Source of the DNA: an uncultured Rivibacter sp.
Lineage (GTDB): Bacteria; Pseudomonadota; Gammaproteobacteria; Burkholderiales; Burkholderiaceae
Assembly: GCA_946480925.1 (NCBI GenBank)
Contig: CAMLLU010000050.1
Coordinates: forward strand, 1-41,322
Reading direction: 5' to 3'
DNA length: 41,322 bases
In this document: in pieces, positions 32,703 through 41,322 of the stretch
Layout of the letters: every line of letters begins with the position of its first letter
How positions within the stretch are numbered: position 1 is the first letter of the stretch
Notes under the pieces: model-generated
Told to the model about the DNA's origin: nothing
The model's input: the letters and a program-made list of their open reading frames with translations, nothing else
The model's database searches: none
Program-made: the position numbers and the translations under genes

Positions 32703-35700
32703 GTGAGCACGCAAGAACTCGCTGCAGCCGGCGATCAGCCGGGCCGATTCAACATCTCTCGCTGGGCGCTGGAGCATCCGGCGCTGACGCGCTACCTGAT
32801 GGTGGTGCTGATGGTGCTGGGCTTTGCCGCTTACTTCCAGCTCGGACAGGACGAAGATCCGCCGTTCACCTTCCGCGCGATGGTCGTGCGCGTGTTCTGG
32901 CCCGGTGCCACGGCGCAGCAGATGGCCGAGCAGGTGACCGACAAGATCGAGAAGGCGCTGCAAGAGGCGCCTTATGCCGACAAGATCCGCAGCTACACCA
33001 AGCCGGGCGAGTCGCTCACCATCTTCCAGATCAAGGACTCGTCGCCGCCGAAGGAGGTGGCCAACGTCTGGTACCAGGTGCGCAAGAAGATCGGCGACAT
33101 GCGCAGCACGCTGCCGCAGGGAGTGATCGGCCCCTTCTTCAACGACGACTTCGGCGACGTCTACGGCTCCATCTACGCGCTGTCGGCCGACGGCTTCACC
33201 GACGAAGAGCTGCGCCAGTACGCCGAACGCGTACGTTCACGCTTCCTGCACGTGCAGGACGTGGCCAAGGTCGAGCTCTTCGGTGTGCAGGACGAAAAGA
33301 TCTTCGTCGAGATTTCGCAGAAACGCCTCGCGCAGCTGGGTATCGACTTCAACCAGGTGATCAGCCAGCTCGGTGCGCAGAACGCCGTCGAAGGCTCCGG
33401 GGTGCTGAATGCCGATGGCGACAACCTTCAGGTGCGCATTGGTGGCCAGTTCAACTCGGTCGAGCAGCTGAAGGCTTTCCCCATCCGCGCCACCAATCCG
33501 GCGACCGGCAATGCCAACACCATCCGCCTGGGTGACATTGCACAGATCCAGCGCGCCTACCTCGACCCACCGCAAGTGAAGGTGCGCCACCAGGGCAAGG
33601 AGGTGATCGCGCTCGGTGTCTCGATGGCCAAGGGGGGCGACATCATCCAGATGGGCAACAACCTGAAGATGGCGGTTCAGCAGATCCAGCATGAGCTGCC
33701 CATTGGCATCGAGATGAGCCAGATCCAGGACCAGCCCCAAGCGGTGTCGCGCTCGGTGGGCGAGTTCGTCAAGGTGCTGATCGAGGCGGTGGCGGTGGTG
33801 CTGGCGGTGAGCTTCATCAGCCTGGGCCTGCACACCAGGCCGTTTCGCATCGACATCTGGCCGGGTCTCGTGGTGGCCCTCACCATTCCGCTGGTGCTGG
33901 CGATCACCTTCGTGACGATGTTCTACTGGGGCGTGGGCCTGCACAAGATCTCGCTGGGGGCGTTGATCATCGCGCTGGGGCTGCTCGTGGACGACGCGAT
34001 CATTGCGGTCGAGATGATGGTGCGCAAGCTCGAAGAGGGCTACGACAAGATGCGCGCCGCCACCTTTGCCTACGACGTGACCGCGATGCCCATGCTGACC
34101 GGCACGCTCATCACCGCGGCGGGGTTTCTGCCCATCGGCATGGCGCGCTCCACGGTGGGTGAATACACCTTCGCGATCTTTGCGGTCACCACGGCGGCGC
34201 TACTGATCTCATGGGTGGTGTCGGTCTACTTCGTGCCGTTCATCGGCGCCTGGCTGTTGCGCACCAAGAGCAAGGTGGGCGGTGATGAGGCTCACGAGCT
34301 TTTCGATGGACCGTTCTATGTGCGTTTCCGCGCGCTGGTGAACTGGTGCGTCCGATACCGCTGGGCCACGATCGGCATCACGCTGGTGATCTTTGCGCTG
34401 GGCATCGTTGGCATGGGGCGCGTGCAGCAGCAGTTCTTCCCGGATTCGAGCCGGCCGGAAATCCTGGTGGATTTGTGGTTGCCCGAAGGCGCCAGCTACC
34501 AGAGCAGCGAGGCCGTCGCGAAGCGCTTCGAAGCTCGCATGCTGAAGGAAGAGGGCGTGCAGAGCATCAGCACGTGGGTGGGCAGCGGCGTGCCTCGCTT
34601 CTATCTGCCGCTCGACCAGATCTTCCCTCAGACCAACGTCACGCAAGCCATCGTGCTGCCCAAGGACTTGGCGACGCGCGAGGCGCTGCGCAAGCGTTTG
34701 CCTGAGCTGTTGGCCACCGAATTCCCAGAGGTACGCGGTCGCGTGAAGCTGCTGCCCAACGGACCGCCCGTGCCTTACCCGGTGCAGTTCCGCGTGACCG
34801 GGTCTGACGTGAAGGAGCTGCGCCGCTGGGCCGATGAGGCCAAGGCCATGATGCGCGCGAACCCGTCGATGCGCGGCGTCAACGACAACTGGAACGAGTC
34901 GGTCAAGGTGCTGCGGCTGGAGGTAGACCAGGACAAGGCCCGCGCACTGGGCGTCACCAGTCAAGCTATCGCGCAGGCGTCTCGCACCATCCTGTCGGGC
35001 ACCACCATCGGCCAGTACCGTGAAGGTGACCGCCTCATCGACATCGTGCTGCGCCAGCCGCAGGACGAGCGCAACGCCATCACCGACATCGGCAATGCCT
35101 ATGTGCCCACGGCGAGCGGCCGTTCGATCCCGCTCACGCAGATCGCCAAGATCGGTTTCACGTGGGAACCCGGCGTGCTGTGGCGCGAAGGCCGCAACTA
35201 CGCGATCACGGTGCAGGGCGATGTGGTGGACGGCGTGCAGGGCCCCACGGTCAGTACGCAGCTGTGGCCCAAGATGCAGGAGCTGCAGCTGCGCATGCCG
35301 CAGGGCTATGCCATCGAGTTGGCGGGTACTGCAGAGGAAAGCAGCAAGGGGACCGGCTCCATCGCGGCCAACGTGCCTGTGATGCTGTTCATCATGTTCA
35401 CGCTGCTGATGTTGCAACTGCACAGCGTGTCGCGCTCGATCCTCGTGGTGCTCACCGCGCCGATGGGTATCGCGGGCGTGGCATTGGCGCTGCTGCTGCT
35501 GAACCGGCCGTTCGGCTTCGTCGCGCTGCTTGGATTCATTGCACTGATGGGCATGATCATGCGCAACTCGGTGATCCTGATCGACCAGATCGAGCAGGAC
35601 CGTGCCAAGGGCGTGCCGACGTGGACGGCCGTAGTCGAGTCGGCGGTACGTCGCTTCAGGCCCATCGTGCTGACCGCGGCGGCGGCCGTGCTCGCGATGA

Positions 35701-35864
35701 TCCCGTTGTCGCGCAGCGTGTTCTGGGGGCCGATGGCCGTGGCCATCATGGGGGGGTTGATCGTCGCCACGGCGCTCACGCTGCTGGCATTGCCGGCCAT
35801 GTATGCAGCCTGGTTCCGTGTGAAACCCGCAGATCAGGAAAACCCGCAGTCCGCCGCAGGCTAA
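32703..35864 (+). CDS. RND efflux pump, inner-membrane permease
   Basis: 1053 aa proton-driven RND transporter (AcrB-like fold), probably of the multidrug/HAE type. The first membrane helix follows the amphipathic ISRWALEHPALTRYLMV; two large periplasmic loops (about 40-330 and 565-865) each precede a set of helices. The proton-relay aspartates lie at about 430 (ALGLLVDDAIIAVEMMVRKL). The second half has LLGFIALMGMIMRNSVILID. Start taken as GTG 32703, with AGGAAAGG 6 bp upstream; a TTG at 32676 overlapping the adaptor stop is less likely. No outer-membrane factor gene follows, so a TolC-like protein encoded elsewhere is needed. Substrate unknown. Confidence 0.93.
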   Translation: MSTQELAAAGDQPGRFNISRWALEHPALTRYLMVVLMVLGFAAYFQLGQDEDPPFTFRAMVVRVFWPGATAQQMAEQVTDKIEKALQEAPYADKIRSYTKPGESLTIFQIKDSSPPKEVANVWYQVRKKIGDMRSTLPQGVIGPFFNDDFGDVYGSIYALSADGFTDEELRQYAERVRSRFLHVQDVAKVELFGVQDEKIFVEISQKRLAQLGIDFNQVISQLGAQNAVEGSGVLNADGDNLQVRIGGQFNSVEQLKAFPIRATNPATGNANTIRLGDIAQIQRAYLDPPQVKVRHQGKEVIALGVSMAKGGDIIQMGNNLKMAVQQIQHELPIGIEMSQIQDQPQAVSRSVGEFVKVLIEAVAVVLAVSFISLGLHTRPFRIDIWPGLVVALTIPLVLAITFVTMFYWGVGLHKISLGALIIALGLLVDDAIIAVEMMVRKLEEGYDKMRAATFAYDVTAMPMLTGTLITAAGFLPIGMARSTVGEYTFAIFAVTTAALLISWVVSVYFVPFIGAWLLRTKSKVGGDEAHELFDGPFYVRFRALVNWCVRYRWATIGITLVIFALGIVGMGRVQQQFFPDSSRPEILVDLWLPEGASYQSSEAVAKRFEARMLKEEGVQSISTWVGSGVPRFYLPLDQIFPQTNVTQAIVLPKDLATREALRKRLPELLATEFPEVRGRVKLLPNGPPVPYPVQFRVTGSDVKELRRWADEAKAMMRANPSMRGVNDNWNESVKVLRLEVDQDKARALGVTSQAIAQASRTILSGTTIGQYREGDRLIDIVLRQPQDERNAITDIGNAYVPTASGRSIPLTQIAKIGFTWEPGVLWREGRNYAITVQGDVVDGVQGPTVSTQLWPKMQELQLRMPQGYAIELAGTAEESSKGTGSIAANVPVMLFIMFTLLMLQLHSVSRSILVVLTAPMGIAGVALALLLLNRPFGFVALLGFIALMGMIMRNSVILIDQIEQDRAKGVPTWTAVVESAVRRFRPIVLTAAAAVLAMIPLSRSVFWGPMAVAIMGGLIVATALTLLALPAMYAAWFRVKPADQENPQSAAG

Positions 35865-35891
35865 AATTCGCGGTTTCCCGGATCACCCGAG

Positions 35892-35914
35892 GGGAGCCGA
35901 TGGCTCCCTTCTTC
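35892..35914 (+). terminator. Probable terminator after the efflux operon
   Basis: GGGAGCC / GGCTCCC with a GAT loop (35892-35908), followed by TTCTTC and ATTT. It lies between the pump gene and the tRNA. The T-run is interrupted. Confidence 0.6.
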
Positions 35915-35921
35915 ATTTCCG

Positions 35922-36008
35922 GCGCGGGTGGCGAAATTGGTAGACGCACCAGGTTTAGGTCCTGACGCCAGCGATGGTGTGGGGGTTCGAGTCCCCCCCC
36001 GCGCACCA
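35922..36008 (+). tRNA. tRNA-Leu, anticodon UAG
   Basis: 87 nt with encoded CCA (36006-36008). Acceptor stem GCGCGGG (35922-35928) pairs with CCCGCGC (35998-36004), discriminator A. D-arm region GGCGAAATTGGTAGACGC as in leucine tRNAs. The anticodon loop TTTAGGT gives anticodon TAG. A long variable arm (class II) and the T-arm GGGGG-TTCGAGT-CCCCC are present. The base of the anticodon stem (27:43 pair) is C-A rather than a Watson-Crick pair. It reads CUA codons, with wobble possibly CUN. Confidence 0.97.
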
Positions 36009-36054
36009 AACTGCAATTTTCAGCAGCAACGAACGACAGCAAGAGAGATCGAAC

Positions 36055-37362
36055 ATGGCCGTGCAAGTTGAAAACCTCGAGAAGCTCGAACGTCGCATCA
36101 CGCTGACGCTGTCGGCCGACGCCCTGAAGAATGAAGTCGAGTCGCGCCTGAAGCGCCTGGCCCGTACTGTGAAGGCTGACGGCTTCCGCCCCGGCAAGGT
36201 GCCCATGAGCGTGGTGAGCCAGCGCTATGGCTACTCGGTGCAGTACGAGGTGATGAACGACAAGGTCGGCGAGGCCTTCAGCAAGGCCGCCAGCGAAGCG
36301 CAACTGCGCGTGGCCGGCGCTCCGCGCATCACCGAAAAGGAAGGTGCTCCTGAAGGTGAAATCGCCTTCGACGCCACTTTCGAGGTCTACCCGGATGTGA
36401 AATTGGGCGACCTGTCGTCTGCCGAGGTCGAGCGCGTGTCGGCCGACGTGACCGAAGAAGCGATCGACAAGACGCTGGAGATCCTGCGCAAGCAGCGCCG
36501 CTCCTTCGCACAGCGTCCGGCCGCCGAAGGTGCCGCTGACGGTGACCGGGTGACCATCGACTTCGAAGGCAAGATCGACGGTACACCGTTCGAAGGTGGC
36601 AAGGCCGAAGGCTTCCAGTTCATCCTGGGCGAAGGCCGCATGCTCGAGCAGTTCGAGAAAGCCGTGCGCGGCATGAAGGCTGGCGAGTCCAAGACCTTCC
36701 CGCTCAACTTCCCTGAGGACTACCACGGCAAGGATGTGGCCGGCAAGGAAGCCGACTTCCTGGTCACGCTGAAGAAGGTCGAAGCGCAGCATCTGCCCGA
36801 AGTGGACGAGGCATTTGCCAAGTCGCTGGGCATTGCCGACGCCACGGTCGAAGGCCTGCGCGCCGACATCAAGAAGAATCTCGAGCGCGAGGTGAAATTC
36901 CGCGTGATGGCCCGCAACAAGGCTGCGGTGATGGATGCGCTGGTCAAGACGGCTGAGCTCGATCTGCCGAAGGCACTGGTGCAGAACGAGGTGGAGCGCC
37001 TCGTCGAAGGTGCGAGGGCCGACCTCAAGCAGCGTGGCGTGAAAGATGCCGACAAGGCCCCGATTCCGGCCGAGATGTTCACTCCGCAAGCCGAGCGCCG
37101 CGTGCGCCTGGGCCTGGTGGTGGCCGAGCTGGTGAAGGCCGAGAGCCTGCAAGCGACGCCCGAGCAGATCAAGGCGCACGTCGAGGAACTGGCGCAGAGC
37201 TACGAAAAGCCTGCCGAAGTGGTGCGCTGGTACTTCGGCGATCGCCAGCGCATGGCCGAAGTCGAGGCGGTCGTGATCGAGAACAACGTCACGGCCTTCG
37301 TGCTCGGCAAGGGCAAGGTGGTCGACAAGCAGCTGTCGTTCGACGAGCTGATGAACGCCTGA
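36055..37362 (+). CDS. tig: Trigger factor, ribosome-associated chaperone
   Basis: 435 aa ATP-independent chaperone binding nascent chains at the ribosome exit. The N-terminal ribosome-binding domain (about 1-115) carries the signature GFRPGKVP (43-50). The FKBP-type peptidyl-prolyl isomerase domain follows at about 155-240 ([40 protein letters not shown]), then the helical C-terminal substrate arms. Length matches E. coli (432). AGAGAG lies upstream of ATG 36055. Its own terminator separates it from clpP; it may be read from the tRNA side or from a promoter I did not identify. Confidence 0.96.
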   Translation: MAVQVENLEKLERRITLTLSADALKNEVESRLKRLARTVKADGFRPGKVPMSVVSQRYGYSVQYEVMNDKVGEAFSKAASEAQLRVAGAPRITEKEGAPEGEIAFDATFEVYPDVKLGDLSSAEVERVSADVTEEAIDKTLEILRKQRRSFAQRPAAEGAADGDRVTIDFEGKIDGTPFEGGKAEGFQFILGEGRMLEQFEKAVRGMKAGESKTFPLNFPEDYHGKDVAGKEADFLVTLKKVEAQHLPEVDEAFAKSLGIADATVEGLRADIKKNLEREVKFRVMARNKAAVMDALVKTAELDLPKALVQNEVERLVEGARADLKQRGVKDADKAPIPAEMFTPQAERRVRLGLVVAELVKAESLQATPEQIKAHVEELAQSYEKPAEVVRWYFGDRQRMAEVEAVVIENNVTAFVLGKGKVVDKQLSFDELMNA

Positions 37363-37380
37363 GCTGACAAGCCCCGCGTG

Positions 37381-37412
37381 AAAGGCGCCGCGCCTTCTGG
37401 CCGGCGCCTTTT
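37381..37412 (+). terminator. Rho-independent terminator after tig
   Basis: AAAGGCGCCG at 37381-37390 pairs with CGGCGCCTTT at 37402-37411 (10 bp), followed by TGTTTTGTT. It lies 20 bp after the tig stop. Confidence 0.85.
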
Positions 37413-37430
37413 GTTTTGTTCGGCGTGATG

Positions 37431-37459
37431 CTTGACACGACATAATCGGTCCCCAACTA
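37431..37459 (+). promoter_or_regulatory. Heat-shock (sigma-32 type) promoter of clpP
   Basis: The -35 box CTTGACA (37431-37437; consensus CTTGAAA) and the -10 box CCCCAACTA (37451-37459; consensus CCCCATnT) are separated by 13 bp, a normal sigma-32 spacing. It lies 36 bp before the clpP start codon, just after the tig terminator. clpP is a known sigma-32 gene in other proteobacteria. Confidence 0.7.
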
Positions 37460-37494
37460 CACACGAACGCGAGAAACAGTCTCAAAGGAGAGCC

Positions 37495-38103
37495 ATGAGC
37501 GCGCTGGATACCCAGAACCTGGGCATGGTGCCCATCGTCATCGAACAATCGGGCCGGGGCGAGCGGGCCTACGACATCTACAGCCGCCTGCTGCGCGAGC
37601 GGGTCATCTTCCTTGTGGGCCCGGTCAATGATCAGACCGCCAATCTTGTGGTTGCGCAACTGCTGTTCCTGGAAAGCGAGAACCCCGACAAGGACATCTC
37701 GCTCTACATAAACTCGCCCGGCGGCAGCGTCAGCGCCGGCATGTCGATCTACGACACCATGCAGTTCATCAAGCCGGACGTCTCGACACTGTGCATGGGC
37801 ATGGCGGCCAGCATGGGCGCTTTCTTGCTGGCGGCTGGAACCAAGGGTAAGCGGTTCGCGCTGCCCAACTCACGAGTGATGATCCATCAGCCGCTCGGCG
37901 GTGCCCAAGGCCAGGCCACGGACATCGAGATCCAGGCCCGCGAGATCCTGAAGCTGCGTGAGAACCTGAACAAGATCCTGGCGGAACGCACCGGCCAGGC
38001 GCTCGAGAAGATCCAGGCCGACACGGAGCGTGATTTCTTCATGTCCGGCGACGAAGCCAAGAGCTACGGGTTGATCGATCAGGTGATTGCCAAACGCGGC
38101 TGA
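37495..38103 (+). CDS. clpP: ATP-dependent Clp protease, proteolytic subunit
   Basis: 202 aa serine peptidase forming the 14-mer chamber that degrades proteins unfolded by ClpX or ClpA. The catalytic triad is visible as S106 ([14 protein letters not shown]), H131 ([10 protein letters not shown]) and D180 ([10 protein letters not shown]). The N-terminal axial-loop residues ([19 protein letters not shown]) are present. Start at ATG 37495, after AAAGGAG at 37484-37490. Preceded by a heat-shock type promoter and followed by a terminator, so clpX is not simply its co-transcribed partner. Confidence 0.97.
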   Translation: MSALDTQNLGMVPIVIEQSGRGERAYDIYSRLLRERVIFLVGPVNDQTANLVVAQLLFLESENPDKDISLYINSPGGSVSAGMSIYDTMQFIKPDVSTLCMGMAASMGAFLLAAGTKGKRFALPNSRVMIHQPLGGAQGQATDIEIQAREILKLRENLNKILAERTGQALEKIQADTERDFFMSGDEAKSYGLIDQVIAKRG

Positions 38104-38149
38104 GCGGTCGGAAGTCACGGGCCGGTCTGCCGGCTAAAACTGGGTGAGC

Positions 38150-38188
38150 AACGGGGCTTTATTCGAAGGGAAGGCCCCGTTTTCTTTT
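38150..38188 (+). terminator. Rho-independent terminator between clpP and clpX
   Basis: AACGGGGCTTT (38150-38160) pairs with AAGGCCCCGTT (38171-38181) with one G-T pair, loop of 10, then TTCTTTT. It lies 47 bp after the clpP stop and should reduce read-through into clpX. Confidence 0.85.
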
Positions 38189-38236
38189 GACTTATCATTC
38201 CCTCGAAATACCTCCCGACGCACCGCACGCACACCC

Positions 38237-39508
38237 ATGCCCGAGAAAAAAGGCTCCTCCAGCGAAAAGGTTCTGTACTGCTCGTTCTGCGGGAAGAGCC
38301 AGCACGAGGTCAAGAAACTGATCGCTGGTCCGTCGGTGTTCATCTGTGACGAATGCATCGAGCTCTGCAACGACATCATTCGTGACGAGGTGCCCACGGA
38401 CGCGGTGGACTCGAAGTCTGCTCGCAGTGACCTGCCTGTACCCAGCGAGATCAAGGGCATCCTCGACCAGTACGTGATCGGCCAGGACACGGCCAAGCGC
38501 ACGCTGTCGGTAGCCGTGTACAACCACTACAAGCGCCTCAAGCACATGGGCGCGGGCAAGAAGGAGGACGTGGAGCTCGCCAAGAGCAACATCCTGCTGA
38601 TCGGCCCCACCGGCTCCGGCAAGACGCTGCTGGCGCAGACGCTGGCGCGCCTGCTCAACGTGCCGTTCGTGATCGCCGACGCGACCACGCTGACCGAAGC
38701 CGGCTACGTGGGTGAGGACGTCGAGAACATCATCCAGAAGCTCCTGCAGAACTGCAACTACGACGTCGAGAAGGCTCAGCGCGGTATCGTCTACATCGAT
38801 GAGATCGACAAGATCTCGCGTAAGGCCGACAACCCGAGCATCACGCGCGACGTGTCGGGTGAGGGGGTGCAGCAGGCGCTGTTGAAGCTGGTTGAAGGCA
38901 CCATGGCCTCGGTACCTCCGCAGGGCGGGCGCAAGCATCCGAACCAGGACTTCCTGCAGATCGACACGACCAACATCCTGTTCATCTGCGGCGGCGCATT
39001 CGATGGTCTGGAAAAGGTGATTCAAAACCGTTCCGAGAAATCGGGCATCGGTTTCGCCGCCAGCGTGAAAAGCAAGTCCGAGCGGACGGTGTCCGAAGTG
39101 TTCCGCGAAGTGGAACCAGAAGACTTGATCAAGTTCGGCCTGATCCCTGAACTCGTCGGGCGGCTGCCCGTTGTCGCAACGCTCGGCGAACTTACTGAAG
39201 ATGCCCTGGTGCAGATCCTCACCGAACCGAAGAATGCCCTGGTCAAGCAATACCTGAAGTTGTTCTCGATGGACGGTGTGGAACTCGAGATCCGCCCGTC
39301 CGCGCTGACGGCCATTGCCAAGAAGGCGCTGGCGCGCAAGACCGGTGCTCGGGGGCTGCGCTCCATCGTTGAGCAGTCGCTGATGGACACCATGTTCGAC
39401 CTGCCCACGCTTGACGGTGTCGCCAAGGTGGTCGTGGACGAGCACACGATTGAAGAGCACACGAAACCGCTGCTCGTGTATCGCGAGCAAGCGAAGGCCA
39501 GCGCTTGA
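38237..39508 (+). CDS. clpX: ATP-dependent Clp protease, unfoldase subunit ClpX
   Basis: 423 aa AAA+ hexamer that recognises tagged substrates and feeds them to ClpP. The N-terminal zinc-binding domain has C15, C18, C37 and C40 ([20 protein letters not shown]). The AAA+ module has Walker A GPTGSGKT (123-130), Walker [12 protein letters not shown] (184-194), and the YVGEDVENI pore loop region; the ClpP-contacting IGF loop is present in [11 protein letters not shown]. The start ATG 38237 gives the family N-terminus but has no clear Shine-Dalgarno. A promoter is needed after the terminator at 38150; I find only a TTGACT at 38187 without a matching -10. Confidence 0.97.
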   Translation: MPEKKGSSSEKVLYCSFCGKSQHEVKKLIAGPSVFICDECIELCNDIIRDEVPTDAVDSKSARSDLPVPSEIKGILDQYVIGQDTAKRTLSVAVYNHYKRLKHMGAGKKEDVELAKSNILLIGPTGSGKTLLAQTLARLLNVPFVIADATTLTEAGYVGEDVENIIQKLLQNCNYDVEKAQRGIVYIDEIDKISRKADNPSITRDVSGEGVQQALLKLVEGTMASVPPQGGRKHPNQDFLQIDTTNILFICGGAFDGLEKVIQNRSEKSGIGFAASVKSKSERTVSEVFREVEPEDLIKFGLIPELVGRLPVVATLGELTEDALVQILTEPKNALVKQYLKLFSMDGVELEIRPSALTAIAKKALARKTGARGLRSIVEQSLMDTMFDLPTLDGVAKVVVDEHTIEEHTKPLLVYREQAKASA

Positions 39509-39525
39509 TCGCGCTGCAAGATTCA

Positions 39526-39550
39526 TTGCAAAGCGGGAGACGATCCCAAC
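39526..39550 (+). promoter_or_regulatory. Weak sigma-32-like promoter upstream of lon
   Basis: TTGCAA (39526-39531), 13 bp, then CCCAAC (39545-39550). The layout is like the clpP promoter but both boxes deviate from consensus. lon is a heat-shock gene in other proteobacteria, so the location is sensible. Confidence 0.25.
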
Positions 39551-39604
39551 AGCTGCCGCGATGACCGCCCGGCCTCCTGCCGCCACGTTCTTGTTTTTTG
39601 ACCG

Positions 39605-39627
39605 CTCAGTCCTCACTTGAGGCTGAG
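39605..39627 (+). other. Hairpin just before the lon ribosome-binding site
   Basis: CTCAG pairs with CTGAG and CCTCA with TGAGG, with one bulged T and a two-base loop, so a 10-bp stem. It ends three to four bases before the lon Shine-Dalgarno (GAGAGG, 39631-39636). It could act as an mRNA structure limiting ribosome access or as a DNA-binding site; no T-run follows, so it is not a terminator. Confidence 0.45.
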
Positions 39628-39641
39628 AAAGAGAGGTTGCA

Positions 39642-41322
39642 ATGTCCGGACACCCAGTACTTCCCGCGGATCCCATCACCCTTCCGCTGCTTCCGCTGCG
39701 CGATGTGGTGGTGTTTCCGCATATGGTCATTCCGCTGTTCGTCGGGCGCCCGAAGTCCATCAAGGCGCTCGAAGCAGCCATGGAGGCCGGCCGCCAGATC
39801 ATGCTCGTGGCGCAAAAGGCTGCTGGCAAGGACGAGCCCAAGGCTGACGACATGTTCGACACCGGTTGCGTGTCGAGCATCCTGCAGATGCTGAAGCTGC
39901 CTGACGGTACCGTGAAGGTACTTGTCGAGGGCATTCAGCGTGCCAATACCAAGAAGATTGACGACAACGGTGAGCATTTCGTTGCCGAAGTCGCGCCCGT
40001 GCCGCCCGAAGCCGGCACGACGTCCGAAATTGAAGCGCTGCGCCGCGCAGTGACGCAGCAGTTCGACCAGTACGTCAAGCTCAACAAGAAGATCCCGCCG
40101 GAGATCCTGACCTCGATTGCAGGCATTGACGATGCCGGCCGGTTGGCCGACACGATTGCTGCACACCTGCCGCTCAAGCTCGAAAGCAAGCAGGTCATCC
40201 TCGATCTCGTGTCGGTCAATGCCCGTCTCGAAAAGCTGCTCGAACAGCTCGAGCACGAGGTGGACATCCTGCAGGTCGAAAAGCGCATCCGGGGCCGTGT
40301 GAAGCGGCAGATGGAAAAGAGCCAGCGCGAGTACTACCTGAACGAACAGGTCAAGGCCATCCAGAAGGAACTCGGCGAAGGCGACGAAGGTGCCGATCTC
40401 GACGAACTGGAAAAGAAGATCCAGGCTGCGCGTATGCCCAAGGACGCGCGCAAGAAGGCCGAGAGCGAGCTGAAGAAGCTCAAGCTGATGTCTCCGATGT
40501 CGGCCGAAGCCACCGTCGTGCGCAACTACATCGACACGCTGGTCAACTTGCCGTGGAGCAAGAAGACGAAGATCAAGCACGACCTGACACATGCCGAGCA
40601 GGTGCTCAACGAGGACCACTACGGCCTGGAGAAGGTCAAGGACCGCATCCTCGAATACCTTGCAGTGCAGCAGCGCGTCGACAAGGTGAAGGCGCCCATC
40701 CTGTGCCTGGTAGGGCCGCCGGGCGTGGGCAAGACCTCGCTCGGCCAGTCCATCGCCCGCGCCACGGGCCGCAAGTTCGTGCGCATGGCTTTGGGGGGTG
40801 TGCGGGACGAAGCCGAGATCCGCGGGCACCGCCGCACTTATATCGGCTCGATGCCGGGCAAGGTGCTGCAAAGCCTCTCGAAGGTGGGTACGCGCAACCC
40901 ACTGTTCCTGCTCGACGAGATCGACAAGCTGGGCATGGATTTCCGCGGCGACCCGTCGAGTGCGCTGCTCGAAGTGCTCGATCCGGAGCAGAACCACACC
41001 TTCAGCGACCACTACATCGAGGTCGATTTCGACCTGAGCGACGTGATGTTCGTGGCGACCTCGAATTCGCTGAACATCCCGCCAGCTTTGCTGGACCGCA
41101 TGGAGGTGATCCGCCTGTCAGGCTATACCGAAGACGAGAAGCTCAACATCGCCCAGCGCTACCTGCTGCCCAAGCAGCGCAAGAACAACGGCGTCAAGGA
41201 CGAAGAGCTCGAGGTCACCGAAGAAGCGATCCGCGGGATCATCCGCTACTACACCCGCGAAGCTGGCGTGCGCTCGCTGGAGCGCGAGGTCTCGAAGATC
41301 TGCCGCAAGGTGGTGAAGGGCC
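39642..41322 (+). CDS. lon: ATP-dependent protease La (Lon), 5' part
   Basis: First 560 codons; the gene runs off the window. Lon degrades misfolded and short-lived regulatory proteins. The N-terminal LON substrate-binding domain starts [20 protein letters not shown]; a coiled-coil follows (about 200-290; [20 protein letters not shown], then QYYLNEQ-like [20 protein letters not shown]). In the AAA+ domain Walker A is GPPGVGKT (358-365), with [20 protein letters not shown] and Walker [14 protein letters not shown]. The proteolytic domain with the Ser-Lys dyad is beyond the end. GAGAGG lies 5-6 bp before the ATG. The hairpin at 39605 and a weak heat-shock-like promoter precede it. Confidence 0.97.
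   Translation, partial: MSGHPVLPADPITLPLLPLRDVVVFPHMVIPLFVGRPKSIKALEAAMEAGRQIMLVAQKAAGKDEPKADDMFDTGCVSSILQMLKLPDGTVKVLVEGIQRANTKKIDDNGEHFVAEVAPVPPEAGTTSEIEALRRAVTQQFDQYVKLNKKIPPEILTSIAGIDDAGRLADTIAAHLPLKLESKQVILDLVSVNARLEKLLEQLEHEVDILQVEKRIRGRVKRQMEKSQREYYLNEQVKAIQKELGEGDEGADLDELEKKIQAARMPKDARKKAESELKKLKLMSPMSAEATVVRNYIDTLVNLPWSKKTKIKHDLTHAEQVLNEDHYGLEKVKDRILEYLAVQQRVDKVKAPILCLVGPPGVGKTSLGQSIARATGRKFVRMALGGVRDEAEIRGHRRTYIGSMPGKVLQSLSKVGTRNPLFLLDEIDKLGMDFRGDPSSALLEVLDPEQNHTFSDHYIEVDFDLSDVMFVATSNSLNIPPALLDRMEVIRLSGYTEDEKLNIAQRYLLPKQRKNNGVKDEELEVTEEAIRGIIRYYTREAGVRSLEREVSKICRKVVKG

Noticed and set aside
37432..37446. TTGACA and CATAAT near clpP as a sigma-70 promoter
   Set aside because: Only three bases separate them, so they cannot be a -35/-10 pair; the same TTGACA works with CCCCAACTA at sigma-32 spacing.
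35776..37659. Long open frame opposite tig and clpP (627 codons)
   Set aside because: Spans the ends of several genes, a tRNA and a terminator on the other strand; composition is that of an antisense shadow.
38195..39934. Long open frame opposite clpX and the start of lon (579 codons)
   Set aside because: Same reason; it crosses two gene boundaries and has no family features.

Overview
The window is chromosomal DNA, high in G+C, from a betaproteobacterium of the order Burkholderiales. The reasons are gene order (ilvB-ilvH-ilvC-pssA-leuA; tig-clpP-clpX-lon after a tRNA-Leu; a sigma factor followed by DUF3619, DUF3106 and RDD genes) and protein character. A member of the Rubrivivax/Leptothrix/Rhizobacter side of the order is my guess, not something the sequence proves. 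I see no insertion sequence, prophage, integron, CRISPR array or rRNA, and codon use looks uniform, so this looks like core genome with small accessory pieces.

Layout. 1-4.7 kb: the tail of an unknown gene, glnS with an unusual internal insertion, a Pro/Tyr/His-rich exported protein, a 2TM protein and a LamB-type porin. 5-8 kb: a LytS/LytTR-type two-component pair behind a DUF2306-DUF6622 fusion membrane protein. 8-10 kb: an Lrp-type regulator divergent from ornithine aminotransferase. 10-13 kb: a putative Tat lipoprotein with DUF4397-like repeats, then a two-gene unit encoding an unrecognised exported protein with a long Ala/Gly hydrophobic segment. 13-16.6 kb: a FemAB/GNAT-like acyltransferase gene whose start codon overlaps that of divergent nadE, followed by the P-II gene. 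16.6-20 kb, minus strand: a tight operon of an ECF-like sigma factor, DUF3619, DUF3106, RDD, diacylglycerol kinase and LOG protein. 20-26 kb: branched-chain amino acid synthesis (ilvB, ilvH, ilvC, leuA) with pssA inside the cluster. 26-31.4 kb: a D,D-endopeptidase, an IclR regulator and the squalene genes hpnC-hpnD-hpnE. 31.4-36 kb: an RND efflux adaptor and pump behind a near-consensus promoter carrying a perfect 14-bp palindrome, then tRNA-Leu(UAG). 36-41.3 kb: trigger factor, ClpP, ClpX and the first 560 residues of Lon.

How genes work together. nadE next to the P-II gene fits nitrogen-status control of NAD synthesis. HpnC, HpnD and HpnE convert farnesyl diphosphate to squalene, but no cyclase is in view. 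IlvBH, IlvC and LeuA supply valine, isoleucine and leucine. Trigger factor, ClpXP and Lon form the folding and proteolysis block, with a heat-shock-type promoter before clpP.

The best candidates for undescribed biology are the sigma/DUF3619/DUF3106 unit (proposed sigma, membrane anti-sigma and periplasmic sensor), the roughly 100-residue GlnRS insertion, the secreted protein with a hydrophobic hairpin, and the efflux promoter with an operator but no regulator gene beside it.
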